A DNA stretch of 40,691 bases from contig CANQTM010000003.1 in assembly GCA_947626825.1 (NCBI GenBank), positions 1 to 40,691 on the forward strand, read 5' to 3'. A program made the position numbers and the translations under genes. This DNA comes from an uncultured Bacilli bacterium. GTDB lineage: Bacteria > Bacillota_I > Bacilli_A > RFN20 > CAG-631. Under the pieces are notes generated by a model. The model worked only from the letters and a program-made list of their open reading frames with translations. It made no database searches and had not been told where the DNA came from. Each line of letters begins with the position of its first letter. Within the stretch, counting starts at the first letter, position 1. Below, piece after piece: positions 32,989-40,691 of the stretch.

Positions 32989-35169
32989 TTATTTTTTATC
33001 TTTTTTATTTTGTTTATTATTTTTATCAGTTATATCGTCTACTTTTTCAGGTTTTGGTAATAAATCTTTTGCTGAAACATCAACACCTTTACCACTAACA
33101 CCTGTAACAATTACTTTAATAATATCACCAATCTTTAAAACATCTTTTGGATGATTTACTCGATTATGGCTAATTTGAGACACATGAAGTAAAGCATCAC
33201 AGCCTTTAAATAATGTAACAAATGCTCCATATGCTTCAATTCTTGCTACAGTGGCATTATAAATTTCACCAACTTTTGCTTCTTTAGTGATATCTAAAAT
33301 CATTTCTTTAGCTTTATTAATAGCTTCTCTATCTTGATGATAAATTACAACACGACCATCATCTGAAATATCAATTTTAACATTATCAGATTTTTCAATA
33401 ATTTCATTAATAGTTTTACCACCTTGACCAATAACATCTCTGATTTTATCAGGATTAATCATAAATTGTTCAAGTTTTGGAGCATATTTTGAAACATCTG
33501 GTCTTACTTTATCAATTGCTCCCATCATATTTTGAAGAATTTCTAAACGACCTTTATGAGCTTGAGCTAATGCTTCCTTAAAGATATTTTTAGTAATTCC
33601 TTTAATTTTAATATCCATTTGTAAAGCAGTAATACCTTCTGTTGTACCTGAAACTTTAAAGTCCATATCACCATAATGATCTTCTTGTCCTTGAATATCA
33701 GTTAAAATAGTATATGGACATTTAGGATCATTTAAATCACCAGTTGATATTAAACCCATAGCAACACCAGCTACAGGTCTTTTAATAGGTACACCTGCAG
33801 CCATTAAAGACATTGTGGCAGCACAAATTGAAGCTTGTGAAGACGAACCATTTGATTCTAAAACTTCAGAAACAACTCTGACAGTATATGGAAATTCTTC
33901 TTCAGAAGGCATAACTTGTAAAAGAGATCTTTCTCCTAGTGCACCATGGCCAATTTCTCTTCGACCTGGATTTCCCATTCTTCCTACTTCACCAACAGAA
34001 AATGGTGGGAAATTATAATGATGCATAAAGCGTTTTGATTCTTCATCAGGAGTTAGATTATCAAGTATTTGTTGATCTCCTAAAGCACCTAATGTAGTAA
34101 TTGATAGAACTTGTGTTTCTCCACGAGTAAATAAAGCACTACCATGAACTCTTTCTAAAATATCAACTTGAGAATCAAGAGGTCTAATTTCATCAAGTTT
34201 ACGACCATCAGGTCTTATTTTATCTACTGATATTAAACGACGAACTTCATCTTTAACAATATCATGTGTAATAGTTTCAACTTGTTTCATTACATAGTCA
34301 TGTTGTTCATCGTTTTCATATTCTTTTGCTTCATATTCATCAATAACAACTTTTGTTAATTCATCAATTTTATTATATCTTGCTAATTTTCCTTCAATAC
34401 GACATGCAGCTACTAAATCATCTTTACATTTAGCAAAAACTTCTTGTTGAATTTCTTCATCAATTTTAAACATTTCAACAACCATTTTTTCTTTGCCAAT
34501 TTCTTGAATGATTTTTTCTTCAAATTCAACTAGTTTTTTAATTTGTTCATGTCCAAACATTAAAGCATCAAGCATTAACTCTTCGCTTACTTCTTTAGCA
34601 CCTGCTTCAACCATATTAATGGCTTCTTTTGTACCTGCAACAGTCAAATCAATTAATGATTTTTCCATTTCATCACGTGTTGGATTAACAACAAATTTAC
34701 CATCAATATATCCAACTTTAACACCAGCAACTGGAGTATTAAATGGAATATCTGAAATGCATAAAGCCAAAGATGAACCAAATAATGCAGTCATTTCTGG
34801 AGTTACATCTGGATTAACTGATAAAGCATAGTTAACGATTTGTACTTCATTTCTAAAATTTTCATCAAATAATGGTCTAATAGGACGATCAATAATTCTA
34901 GCTGTTAAAATAGCATGTTCACTAGGACGTCCTTCTCTTCTTAAAAATGATCCTGGGATTTTTCCTACTGAATATAATTTTTCTTCAAAAGTAACAGTTA
35001 ATGGGAAAAAGTCAATTCCAGTTTTAGCTTCTTTGGCACAACATGCTGTGGAAAGAATAGCAGTATCATCATAACGAACTAAAACAGCACCGTTAGCTTG
35101 TTTGGCAAGTTCTCCAACTTCCACTTTTAAAGTTCTTCCATAGAACTCTAATTCATAAATTTTTTTCAC
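32989..35169 (-). CDS. pnp: polynucleotide phosphorylase
   Basis: 3'-to-5' exoribonuclease that uses phosphate to degrade RNA, a trimeric core enzyme of mRNA decay. The 726 residues contain two RNase PH domains (about 1-220 and 310-540) joined by a helical linker. A KH domain ([21 protein letters not shown], near 560-580) and an S1 domain ([20 protein letters not shown], near 622-690) follow. The lysine-rich tail is disordered. GTG start with an AAAGGAG SD (35183-35177). It is divergent from the YhhQ-type gene. rpsO, often upstream of pnp, is not present here. Confidence 0.97.
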   Translation of the reverse strand: MKKIYELEFYGRTLKVEVGELAKQANGAVLVRYDDTAILSTACCAKEAKTGIDFFPLTVTFEEKLYSVGKIPGSFLRREGRPSEHAILTARIIDRPIRPLFDENFRNEVQIVNYALSVNPDVTPEMTALFGSSLALCISDIPFNTPVAGVKVGYIDGKFVVNPTRDEMEKSLIDLTVAGTKEAINMVEAGAKEVSEELMLDALMFGHEQIKKLVEFEEKIIQEIGKEKMVVEMFKIDEEIQQEVFAKCKDDLVAACRIEGKLARYNKIDELTKVVIDEYEAKEYENDEQHDYVMKQVETITHDIVKDEVRRLISVDKIRPDGRKLDEIRPLDSQVDILERVHGSALFTRGETQVLSITTLGALGDQQILDNLTPDEESKRFMHHYNFPPFSVGEVGRMGNPGRREIGHGALGERSLLQVMPSEEEFPYTVRVVSEVLESNGSSSQASICAATMSLMAAGVPIKRPVAGVAMGLISTGDLNDPKCPYTILTDIQGQEDHYGDMDFKVSGTTEGITALQMDIKIKGITKNIFKEALAQAHKGRLEILQNMMGAIDKVRPDVSKYAPKLEQFMINPDKIRDVIGQGGKTINEIIEKSDNVKIDISDDGRVVIYHQDREAINKAKEMILDITKEAKVGEIYNATVARIEAYGAFVTLFKGCDALLHVSQISHNRVNHPKDVLKIGDIIKVIVTGVSGKGVDVSAKDLLPKPEKVDDITDKNNKQNKKDKK

Positions 35170-35199
35170 GTTTTTTCTCCTTTATTTTCAACAGTTATA

Positions 35200-35205
35200 A
35201 TTATA
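35200..35205 (-). promoter_or_regulatory. -10 box of pnp
   Basis: TATAAT 31 bases upstream of the GTG start. The -35 is poorly defined in a T-rich stretch. Confidence 0.45.
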
Positions 35206-35241
35206 CTCTTTTTTTTAAGAAAAAAAATCATTTTTGTAAAA

Positions 35242-35270
35242 TTGCAAATAGTTTTTATTTTGTGTATAAT
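35242..35270 (+). promoter_or_regulatory. promoter of the YhhQ-type transporter transcript
   Basis: TTGCAA (35242-35247), a 17-base spacer, TATAAT (35265-35270). Transcription should begin near 35275-35277, at the foot of the leader hairpin. Confidence 0.78.
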
Positions 35271-35274
35271 TATC

Positions 35275-35360
35275 ACGCAACAAGATGTTCCTTGCCAAAC
35301 CATCTGAGTTGCAAATTCTATTATGGAATTGCATTATGCAATAAAAAACAAGGAGGTTTC
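35275..35360 (+). ncRNA. candidate preQ1-type riboswitch (SD-pairing pseudoknot)
   Basis: Leader of about 88 nt before a queuosine-precursor transporter. GCAAC (35277-35281) pairs with GTTGC (35308-35312), and AGATG (35283-35287) with CATCT (35301-35305). The 13-base loop contains TTCCTTG (35288-35294). That loop is complementary to CAAGGA in the SD region (35349-35354), so a pseudoknot would hide the SD. A second hairpin (TTGCA/TGCAA, 35329-35342) and an A-run lie between. The A-run joined to CAAGGAGG recalls preQ1-I tails, but the hairpin-in-pseudoknot layout is closer to preQ1-II. I cannot assign a class. Confidence 0.6.
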
Positions 35361-35363
35361 AAT

Positions 35364-36116
35364 ATGAAACAAAAAATTAAAGATTTTTTTTACGAATTAA
35401 AATTATTACTTAGTTGTCTTTCCCCATTAATGCTGTCCCTTTTTATTCTTTCAATTTTTGCAATGAATTTATTGGCAAATAAAAGTCTAAATATTCCTTT
35501 TAATTGGCTAGCGTTAGATTGTGGAATTATCGTTTCATGGATTGCGTTTTTATGTATGGATATAATGACTAAACATTATGGGCCAAAAGCGGCAACCATG
35601 ATTTCAATATTATCAATAATAATTAATTTATTTGCATGTTTAATTTTATTTATTGCAAGTAAAATATCTGGGACTTGGGGAGCTTTTTATGATTTTGGAG
35701 AAAACGAAATCATAAATAATGCTTTAGATAGTACAATTGGCGGTACTTGGTATGTTTTACTTGGAAGTACTATAGCATTTGTTATTTCTGCTATTATAAA
35801 TAATGTTTCAAATTGGGGCATTGGTAAATTATTTAAGAAAAAGCCAAATGGTCTATTAGCTTACATTAGTCGAAGTTATTTATCAACTGCTTTAGGTCAA
35901 TTTGCTGATAATCTTATTTTTGCTTTAATAGTGAGTCATTTTTTCTTTGGATGGAGTATTTTACAATGTCTAACTTGTGCTTTAACAGGTATGGTTGTTG
36001 AATTATTAGTAGAAGCTATATTTTCACCAATTGGATATAAAATATGCCAAAATTGGCAAAAAAATAATGTAGGCCAACAATATTTAACTTATATATCTAA
36101 CAAAAAAAGGAGTTAG
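35364..36116 (+). CDS. yhhQ: queuosine precursor transporter, YhhQ/VUT family
   Basis: Polytopic importer for queuosine precursors (preQ0/preQ1 or queuine-like bases), 250 residues and about six or seven helices. MDIMTKHYGPKAAT near 64-77 corresponds to the conserved D-x4-YG-x3-A motif of the VUT_1 (DUF165) family. SRSYLSTALGQFADNLIFALI near 170-190 is the second family hallmark. I start at the ATG at 35364 with an AAGGAGG SD (35350-35356). The longer frame from 35262 overlaps the -10 box and the leader RNA. The specificity is supported by the leader. An SDR gene follows after 6 bases. Confidence 0.86.
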   Translation: MKQKIKDFFYELKLLLSCLSPLMLSLFILSIFAMNLLANKSLNIPFNWLALDCGIIVSWIAFLCMDIMTKHYGPKAATMISILSIIINLFACLILFIASKISGTWGAFYDFGENEIINNALDSTIGGTWYVLLGSTIAFVISAIINNVSNWGIGKLFKKKPNGLLAYISRSYLSTALGQFADNLIFALIVSHFFFGWSILQCLTCALTGMVVELLVEAIFSPIGYKICQNWQKNNVGQQYLTYISNKKRS

Positions 36117-36122
36117 TTAAAA

Positions 36123-36770
36123 ATGAAAATTTTAATAACTGGTTCAAGTAATGGCATTGGCAAGGCTATTGCTTTAGAATTTTTAGATAAAAAGCATGAA
36201 GTTATTGGTTTTGATATATTAGATAGTACAATTAAAAATAGTCACTATAATCATTATAAAATTGATGTTTTTAATGACAAATTACCAGATTTTGATGATA
36301 TAAACATTATTATTAATAACGCCGGTGTTCAAAATAGTGGCCATGACATTGATACTAATTTAAAAGGTTCCATGAGAATAACTGAAAAATATGCTTTTAA
36401 TAAAAATATTAAAAGTGTTTTATTTATTGCATCAGCTAGTGCAACAACAGGTTCTGAATTTCCAGAATATGTTGCTAGTAAAGGTGGTCTAGTAGCTTAT
36501 ATGAAAAATGTAGCATTGCGTTTAGCTAATTATAAGGCTACTTGTAATAGTTTATCTCCAGGTGGTGTTATTACTTCCTTAAATGATTGCGTTATGAAAG
36601 ATTCACATAAATGGCAACAAATTATGGATGAAACGCCATTAAAAAAATGGGCGTGCGTTGATGAAATTGCTAAATGGTCTTATTTTTTAACAATAGTTAA
36701 TCAGTCAATGACTGCCCAAGATATTATTATTGATAATGGAGAAAGTGCTAAAGCAAATTTTATTTGGTAG
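36123..36770 (+). CDS. short-chain dehydrogenase/reductase
   Basis: Classical SDR fold, 215 residues, on the short side. The cofactor loop TGSSNGIG is at 6-13, NNAG at 65-68, catalytic Ser near 104-106, and Tyr116-x-x-x-Lys120 in YVASK. An acidic residue after strand 2 (FDILD, about 30-34) suggests NAD(H) preference. The substrate cannot be told. The SD AAAGGAG lies in the end of the transporter gene. pepT follows after 11 bases, so the three genes probably form one transcript. Confidence 0.88.
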   Translation: MKILITGSSNGIGKAIALEFLDKKHEVIGFDILDSTIKNSHYNHYKIDVFNDKLPDFDDINIIINNAGVQNSGHDIDTNLKGSMRITEKYAFNKNIKSVLFIASASATTGSEFPEYVASKGGLVAYMKNVALRLANYKATCNSLSPGGVITSLNDCVMKDSHKWQQIMDETPLKKWACVDEIAKWSYFLTIVNQSMTAQDIIIDNGESAKANFIW

Positions 36771-36781
36771 GAGACAATTAT

Positions 36782-37987
36782 ATGGATTTAGTTAAAAGAT
36801 TTTTAAAATATGTTTCTTTTGATACACAAAGTGATGAAAATTCAAATACTACACCCTCAACAAGTAAACAATTACTTTTAGGTAAATATTTAGTAAATGA
36901 GTTGAAAAGTATTGGCTGTAGTGATGTAGTACTTGATCAATATGGTATTGTATATGCAACAATTAATGCCACTTGTGATAATAAATTACCAACAATTGGT
37001 TTAATTGCTCATATGGATACATCAAGTGATTGTAGTGGTGCTAATATTAAACCAAGAATTATTACATCTTATGATGGTAATGATATTATTTTAAATGAAA
37101 ACGTTATTATGAAGGTTAGTGATTTTCCAACATTAAAAAATAATATTAACGAAGATTTAATAGTAACTGATGGAAACACTTTACTTGGAGCTGATGATAA
37201 AGCAGGTATTGCAATTATTGTTGAAAGTGCATATCGTTTAATAAATAGTAAATTTAAACATGGAACAATTAAAATTGCTTTTACTCCTGATGAAGAAGTT
37301 GGACGTGGTACTGAAAACTTTGATGTAAAATATTTTAATTGTGATTATGCTTATACTTTAGATGGTGGAGATATACATGTTATTGAATATGAAAATTTTA
37401 ATGCTGCTAGTGCTAAAGTTATAATCAAAGGAATTAATATTCATCCTGGTTCTGCTAAAGATAAAATGATTAATTCAATTTTACTTGCTAAAGAATTTGA
37501 TGATTTATTACCAAAAAATGAATTGCCTAATAAAACAGAAAAATATGAAGGATTTCATCATTTAACTGATTTTAATGGTGATGTTGAACAAACCATTTTA
37601 AAATATATTATTCGAAATCATGATGAAAATATTTTAAATCGACAAATAAATGATTTTATTGAGGTGGCTTCCATTATTAATAATAAATATCGCCAAGAAT
37701 TCGTTCATGTAGAAATTGTAAAAGGTTATAAAAATATGAAAGAAATCATTTTAAAACATCCTGAAGTTTTAGATAAAGTAACTAGTGCTTATCAAAATTT
37801 AAAGATTTCTTATAATTATGAACCTATTCGTGGTGGTACAGATGGCGCTAATTTATCTTTTCTAGGACTTCCTTGTCCAAACCTTGGTAATGGTGGCTAT
37901 AATTTTCATGGACGTTATGAATATGTTTCTATTACGCAAATGCGTCAAATGGTCAAAATAATTTTAGAAATATTAAAAGCTAAATAG
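36782..37987 (+). CDS. pepT: peptidase T (tripeptidase)
   Basis: Zinc aminotripeptidase of family M20B, cytoplasmic, 401 residues, the usual length. The first zinc site is His77 and Asp79 in AHMDTS. The bridging Asp is in LLGADDKAG (about 140), and the catalytic Glu pair is in PDEEVGRG (about 173-174). The last ligand His is in NFHGRYE near the end. GGTDGANLSFLGLPCPN is also diagnostic. I start at the ATG at 36782 with TAGGAG (36768-36773); the frame's earlier start at 36764 would lack an SD. A strong terminator follows. It processes imported or degraded peptides. Confidence 0.95.
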   Translation: MDLVKRFLKYVSFDTQSDENSNTTPSTSKQLLLGKYLVNELKSIGCSDVVLDQYGIVYATINATCDNKLPTIGLIAHMDTSSDCSGANIKPRIITSYDGNDIILNENVIMKVSDFPTLKNNINEDLIVTDGNTLLGADDKAGIAIIVESAYRLINSKFKHGTIKIAFTPDEEVGRGTENFDVKYFNCDYAYTLDGGDIHVIEYENFNAASAKVIIKGINIHPGSAKDKMINSILLAKEFDDLLPKNELPNKTEKYEGFHHLTDFNGDVEQTILKYIIRNHDENILNRQINDFIEVASIINNKYRQEFVHVEIVKGYKNMKEIILKHPEVLDKVTSAYQNLKISYNYEPIRGGTDGANLSFLGLPCPNLGNGGYNFHGRYEYVSITQMRQMVKIILEILKAK

Positions 37988-37993
37988 TTTAAA

Positions 37994-38029
37994 AAAGGAA
38001 CTAACTTTTCGCTAGTTCCTTTATTTTTA
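37994..38029. terminator. bidirectional terminator between pepT and rplT
   Basis: 10-bp stem AAAGGAACTA / TAGTTCCTTT (37994-38003 and 38013-38022) with T's on both strands. It serves both convergent operons. Confidence 0.88.
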
Positions 38030-38383
38030 TTTAGCTAATGCTTTTTTAGCAGTATCTACAAGTTGAGTAAATGCTTCAAAATCATTTATTGCTAATTCTG
38101 ATAACATTTTACGATTAATTTCAATATTTGCAACATGTAATCCATGCATTAAAGTTGAATAATTTATGCCACATAAATTAGCTGCAGCATTAATTCTAAC
38201 AATCCATAATTTTCTAAAGTTTCTCTTAGTTGCTTTTCTATCTCTAAATGCATAATATAAAGATTTAACAACTTGTTCTTTAGCAGTTCTAAAAAGACGA
38301 TGTTTAGAACCATAATAACCTTTAGCTAATTTTAAAATCTTTTTTCTTCTATTTCTAGTTGCTGGTCCACCTTTAACTCTCAT
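38027..38383 (-). CDS. rplT: 50S ribosomal protein L20
   Basis: 118-residue early assembly protein of the large subunit that binds 23S r[28 protein letters not shown] at the start and [10 protein letters not shown] near 60 are diagnostic; no part is missing. It also acts as the translational or transcriptional repressor of its own operon in E. coli and B. subtilis. It is the last gene of infC-rpmI-rplT, 12 bases after rpmI, with GGAGGAC as SD. Confidence 0.98.
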   Translation of the reverse strand: MRVKGGPATRNRRKKILKLAKGYYGSKHRLFRTAKEQVVKSLYYAFRDRKATKRNFRKLWIVRINAAANLCGINYSTLMHGLHVANIEINRKMLSELAINDFEAFTQLVDTAKKALAK

Positions 38384-38395
38384 TGTATTGTCCTC

Positions 38396-38590
38396 CTAGT
38401 CTTGAATGCATTGTGCAAGTCTTTTTGCATCACTTTTTGAAACTAATCTTGGTTTACTTAAATGTCTCTTTTGCTTTTGTGTTTTTATAGTTGCTTGATG
38501 AGACATATTTGCACATTTTCTTTTTAATTTGCCTGTACCAGTTTTACTGATTCTTTTTGTTAAGGCTTTTCTTGATTTCATTTTTGGCAT
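38396..38590 (-). CDS. rpmI: 50S ribosomal protein L35
   Basis: 64-residue basic ribosomal protein. MPKMKSRKALTKRI and the run HLSKPRLVSKSD are diagnostic. It lies between infC and rplT, with an AAGGAGGAAA SD. Gaps of 19 and 12 bases show one transcript. Confidence 0.97.
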   Translation of the reverse strand: MPKMKSRKALTKRISKTGTGKLKRKCANMSHQATIKTQKQKRHLSKPRLVSKSDAKRLAQCIQD

Positions 38591-38609
38591 AATCTATTTT
38601 CCTCCTTAA

Positions 38610-39140
38610 TTACTTCTTTGGTGCCAATGTAGCGATTAAATTTCTACCATCCATTACAGGATTCTTTTCAACAATACAAACATCACTACACATACTAATA
38701 AAGCGATTCATTACCTCTTCACCAACTTCTGGATGTGCCAATTGCCTATTTTTTTTGAAACGAACAACAGCTTTAACTTTATCGCCATCCTTTAAAAAGT
38801 TAATAGCTTGTTTAGCTTTAGTTTCAATATCATGTTTAGCAATTACTGGACTTAATTGAATTTGTTTAGTGTCCTGTGCCATTGCTTTTTGTTTTTTGTC
38901 ATTTTCTTTTTTCTTTTTTTCAAGTTGATATCTATATTTTCCAAAATCTAAAATTTTACATACAGGTGGTGTAGCTTGTGGTGAAATACAAAATAAATCT
39001 AAATTTGCTTCTTTAGCTAAGTTTAAAGCAGTTCTAATATCTTTCACACCTAAAGCATTGCCATCTGAATTAATTACTAAAACTGTAGGAAATTTAATAT
39101 TTTCATTAATTAGATATTCTTCTTTTTTATTTCTAGGCAT
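38610..39140 (-). CDS. infC: translation initiation factor IF-3
   Basis: Binds the 30S subunit, prevents premature 50S joining and checks the start codon. The N-domain contains YLINENIKFPTVLVINSDG and ALNLAKEANLDLFCISP. PPVCKILDFGKYRYQLEKKKKE bridges to the linker, and the C-domain follows from about 90. 176 residues from the ATG at 39140. That ATG has no SD. The only SD, AAAGAGGG (39191-39184), points to in-frame ATT (39179-39177) or ATC (39176-39174), which would add 12-13 residues. A non-AUG start would match known infC autoregulation, so the listed start may be internal. The leader carries an attenuator. Confidence 0.93.
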   Translation of the reverse strand: MPRNKKEEYLINENIKFPTVLVINSDGNALGVKDIRTALNLAKEANLDLFCISPQATPPVCKILDFGKYRYQLEKKKKENDKKQKAMAQDTKQIQLSPVIAKHDIETKAKQAINFLKDGDKVKAVVRFKKNRQLAHPEVGEEVMNRFISMCSDVCIVEKNPVMDGRNLIATLAPKK

Positions 39141-39173
39141 ATTGTTATGTGGATTGGCAAATGATGAATTATT

Positions 39174-39191
39174 GATAATGATACCCTCTTT
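39174..39191 (-). promoter_or_regulatory. SD and non-AUG start candidates of infC
   Basis: AAAGAGGG at 39191-39184 is followed by ATC, ATT and ATC in the infC frame. The second ATC (39176) has 7-base spacing and ATT (39179) has 4. A TAG in frame directly upstream limits the extension. Confidence 0.6.
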
Positions 39192-39192
39192 C

Positions 39193-39222
39193 TATAAAAT
39201 AAAAGAGACGCTTATGCGCCCC
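39193..39222 (-). terminator. attenuator in the infC leader
   Basis: GGGGCGC-ATAA-GCGTCTC (39222-39205) with two G-U pairs, then TTTTATTTT. GCGCCC upstream in the leader (39300-39295) is complementary to GGGCGC of this stem (39221-39216) and can form an antiterminator. Confidence 0.7.
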
Positions 39223-39325
39223 TTAATAATGAAAATTAATGTTTTGCATTAGTGTGACATTGGCCTATTTTTAATTCAAAATCAGGCGAGAAGCGGGCGC
39301 CTCTTCTTTCCACAACTTTTGTTGC
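39223..39325 (-). ncRNA. L20/IF-3-type leader RNA
   Basis: Leader of about 145 nt between the promoter and infC. It contains CAAC-AAAA-GTTG and the alternative stems AGAAG/CTTCT and AGGCG/CGCCT (39308-39284 region), upstream of the attenuator. Position, attenuator and operon match the L20-controlled leader of Bacillus. The exact L20-binding fold cannot be verified by eye. Confidence 0.6.
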
Positions 39326-39331
39326 TCATAT

Positions 39332-39361
39332 ATTATAAAATCTTTTTTGTTAAGATGTCAA
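39332..39361 (-). promoter_or_regulatory. infC-rpmI-rplT promoter
   Basis: Consensus TTGACA (39361-39356) and TATAAT (39337-39332) with an 18-base spacer. The -35 lies 7 bases after the pgi stop codon, and no terminator separates pgi from it. Confidence 0.87.
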
Positions 39362-39367
39362 TTGTTT

Positions 39368-40651
39368 TTATATTTTTTTCAAAGATTCTTTCATCTTAAA
39401 TTTATAAATTTCAACACCAGGTTGATTAAATGGATCTACATCTTGTAAATAAGCAGACATCATACATGCTTTACAGAAGAAATACATTAATTGCCCAAGA
39501 TTATAAGTATTCATTTCATCAAGTTCAATCATAACATTATCAAGGCCTGCATTAACAAAATGAGCATCGATTGTTGAATTCATTGCAACATCATTAATTT
39601 CTGATAATTTATGATTTGCCAAATAATTTAATTTATCAAAATTTAATAGAGTTTTAGGAATTGTGACATCTTCTTGATATTTTCCAACTGCAATTGTTGT
39701 TTCAAAAAATAAAGGATTTCCATCTTGACAATATTGTCCCATTGAATGTAAATCAGTTGTGAAATTTAAAGAAATTGGTAATAGTCCTTTCTTTTGTTTG
39801 CCTTCTGATTCACCAAATAATTGTTTCCACCATTCAGCCAAATATATAAAATGGGGTTCATAAGTAATTAATGCTTCAGCAGATTTTTTAATTTTTGTTC
39901 TCTCTACATGTCTTAAAACTGCATATTTATAAGCATCATTTTCATCAATATCAGCATTGTCATATTTAACAATGGCATCTTTGACACCATCAATAAAACT
40001 ATTAACATCTAATCCTGCAGCCATCATTGGAATTAATCCAACTGGAGTAAATACTGAATATCTGCCCCCTATATTAGTAGGAATAACAAATTCTTCATAT
40101 CCTTCAGCAAAAGCTGCTTGATGTAAAGCGCCATTTTTAGCATCAGTTGTGGCAATAACATATTTAGCATATTTTTTTGGACCCCAACATTTTTTAGCAA
40201 GTTCAACTACACATCTAAAAACAAGTGATGGTTCTAATGTTGTACCAGATTTTGAAATCACATTGATTGCAATTCTTTTATTTTTTAAATATTCAAGTAC
40301 TTGAGCTGTATAAGTTGGTGATAAAGTATTACCAAGATAAACTATTTTAAGTTTAGAATCTTTAACAATACCATTAATAGCATCTATTGCGGCTCTAGGT
40401 CCTAAATAGCTTCCACCAATACCAACAACTACTAATACTTCACATTCTTCTTGAATCTTTTTAACAACCTTCTCCATTTTCTTTAATTCTGCAGAACTTA
40501 TATTAGTAGCATAATCAATCCAGCCCATCATAGCAGATTGATTTTTTTTCTTTGATTTAATGTTTGCATCAATGGCAGCAACTTGTGTTTTATAATTTTT
40601 TAAAGAATTACGACAACTACTACTTATTTTTGTTAAATTTAATCTAATCAT
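39368..40651 (-). CDS. pgi: glucose-6-phosphate isomerase
   Basis: Interconverts glucose-6-phosphate and fructose-6-phosphate. 427 residues, typical of the short Gram-positive form. VVGIGGSYLGPRAAIDA near 75-92 and ISKSGTTLEPS near 133 bind the sugar phosphate. GGRYSVFTPVGLIPMMAAG near 198 and LPISLNFTTDLHSMGQYCQDG near 292-312 are also diagnostic. I start at the ATG at 40651; an AAAGGAG SD is 10 bases upstream. A GTG at 40657 is an alternative, but its spacing of 4 bases is tight. No terminator follows, so some transcription probably enters the infC operon. Confidence 0.96.
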   Translation of the reverse strand: MIRLNLTKISSSCRNSLKNYKTQVAAIDANIKSKKKNQSAMMGWIDYATNISSAELKKMEKVVKKIQEECEVLVVVGIGGSYLGPRAAIDAINGIVKDSKLKIVYLGNTLSPTYTAQVLEYLKNKRIAINVISKSGTTLEPSLVFRCVVELAKKCWGPKKYAKYVIATTDAKNGALHQAAFAEGYEEFVIPTNIGGRYSVFTPVGLIPMMAAGLDVNSFIDGVKDAIVKYDNADIDENDAYKYAVLRHVERTKIKKSAEALITYEPHFIYLAEWWKQLFGESEGKQKKGLLPISLNFTTDLHSMGQYCQDGNPLFFETTIAVGKYQEDVTIPKTLLNFDKLNYLANHKLSEINDVAMNSTIDAHFVNAGLDNVMIELDEMNTYNLGQLMYFFCKACMMSAYLQDVDPFNQPGVEIYKFKMKESLKKI

Positions 40652-40691
40652 GTTCACTTTTCTCCTTTAATTGTTGATTAATCCATATGGG

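Noticed and set aside
35329-35360. Classic preQ1-I aptamer just before the SD
   Set aside because: The A-rich tail fits, but the hairpin before it has only a 3-base loop, too short for the preQ1-I ligand loop.
35262-35363. N-terminal extension of the YhhQ-type transporter
   Set aside because: It begins in the -10 region and runs through the structured leader; a strong SD precedes the ATG at 35364.

Overview
This window comes from a strongly AT-rich, low-GC Gram-positive-type bacterium, most likely a gut-associated Bacilli/Erysipelotrichales/RF39-like lineage. Evidence: Firmicute gene orders (ybeY-cdd-era-recO and infC-rpmI-rplT), a guanine riboswitch, a consensus CcpA (cre) site, lipoprotein signal peptides, and AAGGAGG-type Shine-Dalgarno (SD) sites. 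The standard code is in use: era ends at a TGA inside its overlap with recO, so TGA is not Trp as it is in Mycoplasma. The window is densely packed, with no gene-free stretch over about 300 bases and no tRNA, rRNA, CRISPR array or insertion sequence that I can see. The lineage is inferred from gene content only.

Layout. 1-6800 (mostly minus): inorganic pyrophosphatase, a zinc-ribbon membrane protein, GAPDH, a guanine/hypoxanthine permease under a guanine riboswitch and next to a perfect cre match, and a uracil permease preceded by a 28-codon leader peptide and an attenuator. 6800-13300: a lipoprotein, pyruvate kinase with a creatininase-family hydrolase, then a divergent MATE exporter / ABC exporter pair. 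13470-19650 (plus): a seven-gene run of aminopeptidase P, ybeY, cdd, era, recO and two SGNH hydrolases. 19700-22760: small unknown genes, an RluA-type pseudouridine synthase and a YjdF-like membrane protein. 22859-28753 (minus): one giant gene for a 1964-residue protein with a CvpA-like four-helix membrane domain and about 15 degenerate repeats. 28900-32500: a cold-shock protein, an unrecognised four-gene membrane operon whose mRNA looks leaderless, and a VTT/DedA-type protein. 32470-40691: Nudix hydrolase, polynucleotide phosphorylase, a YhhQ-type queuosine-precursor transporter with a structured leader that can pair with its SD, a short-chain dehydrogenase, peptidase T, the infC-rpmI-rplT translation operon with an attenuator leader, and glucose-6-phosphate isomerase.

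How it works together. pgi, gap and pyk are glycolytic. The permeases, cytidine deaminase, pyrophosphatase and Nudix hydrolase serve nucleotide salvage and housekeeping. Peptidase T, aminopeptidase P and the queuosine-precursor importer suggest a scavenging life style. Much of the regulation appears to be in RNA leaders: a guanine riboswitch, a translated leader, an L20/IF3 leader and an SD-pairing pseudoknot. The least explained items are the giant CvpA-repeat protein and the leaderless four-gene membrane operon.
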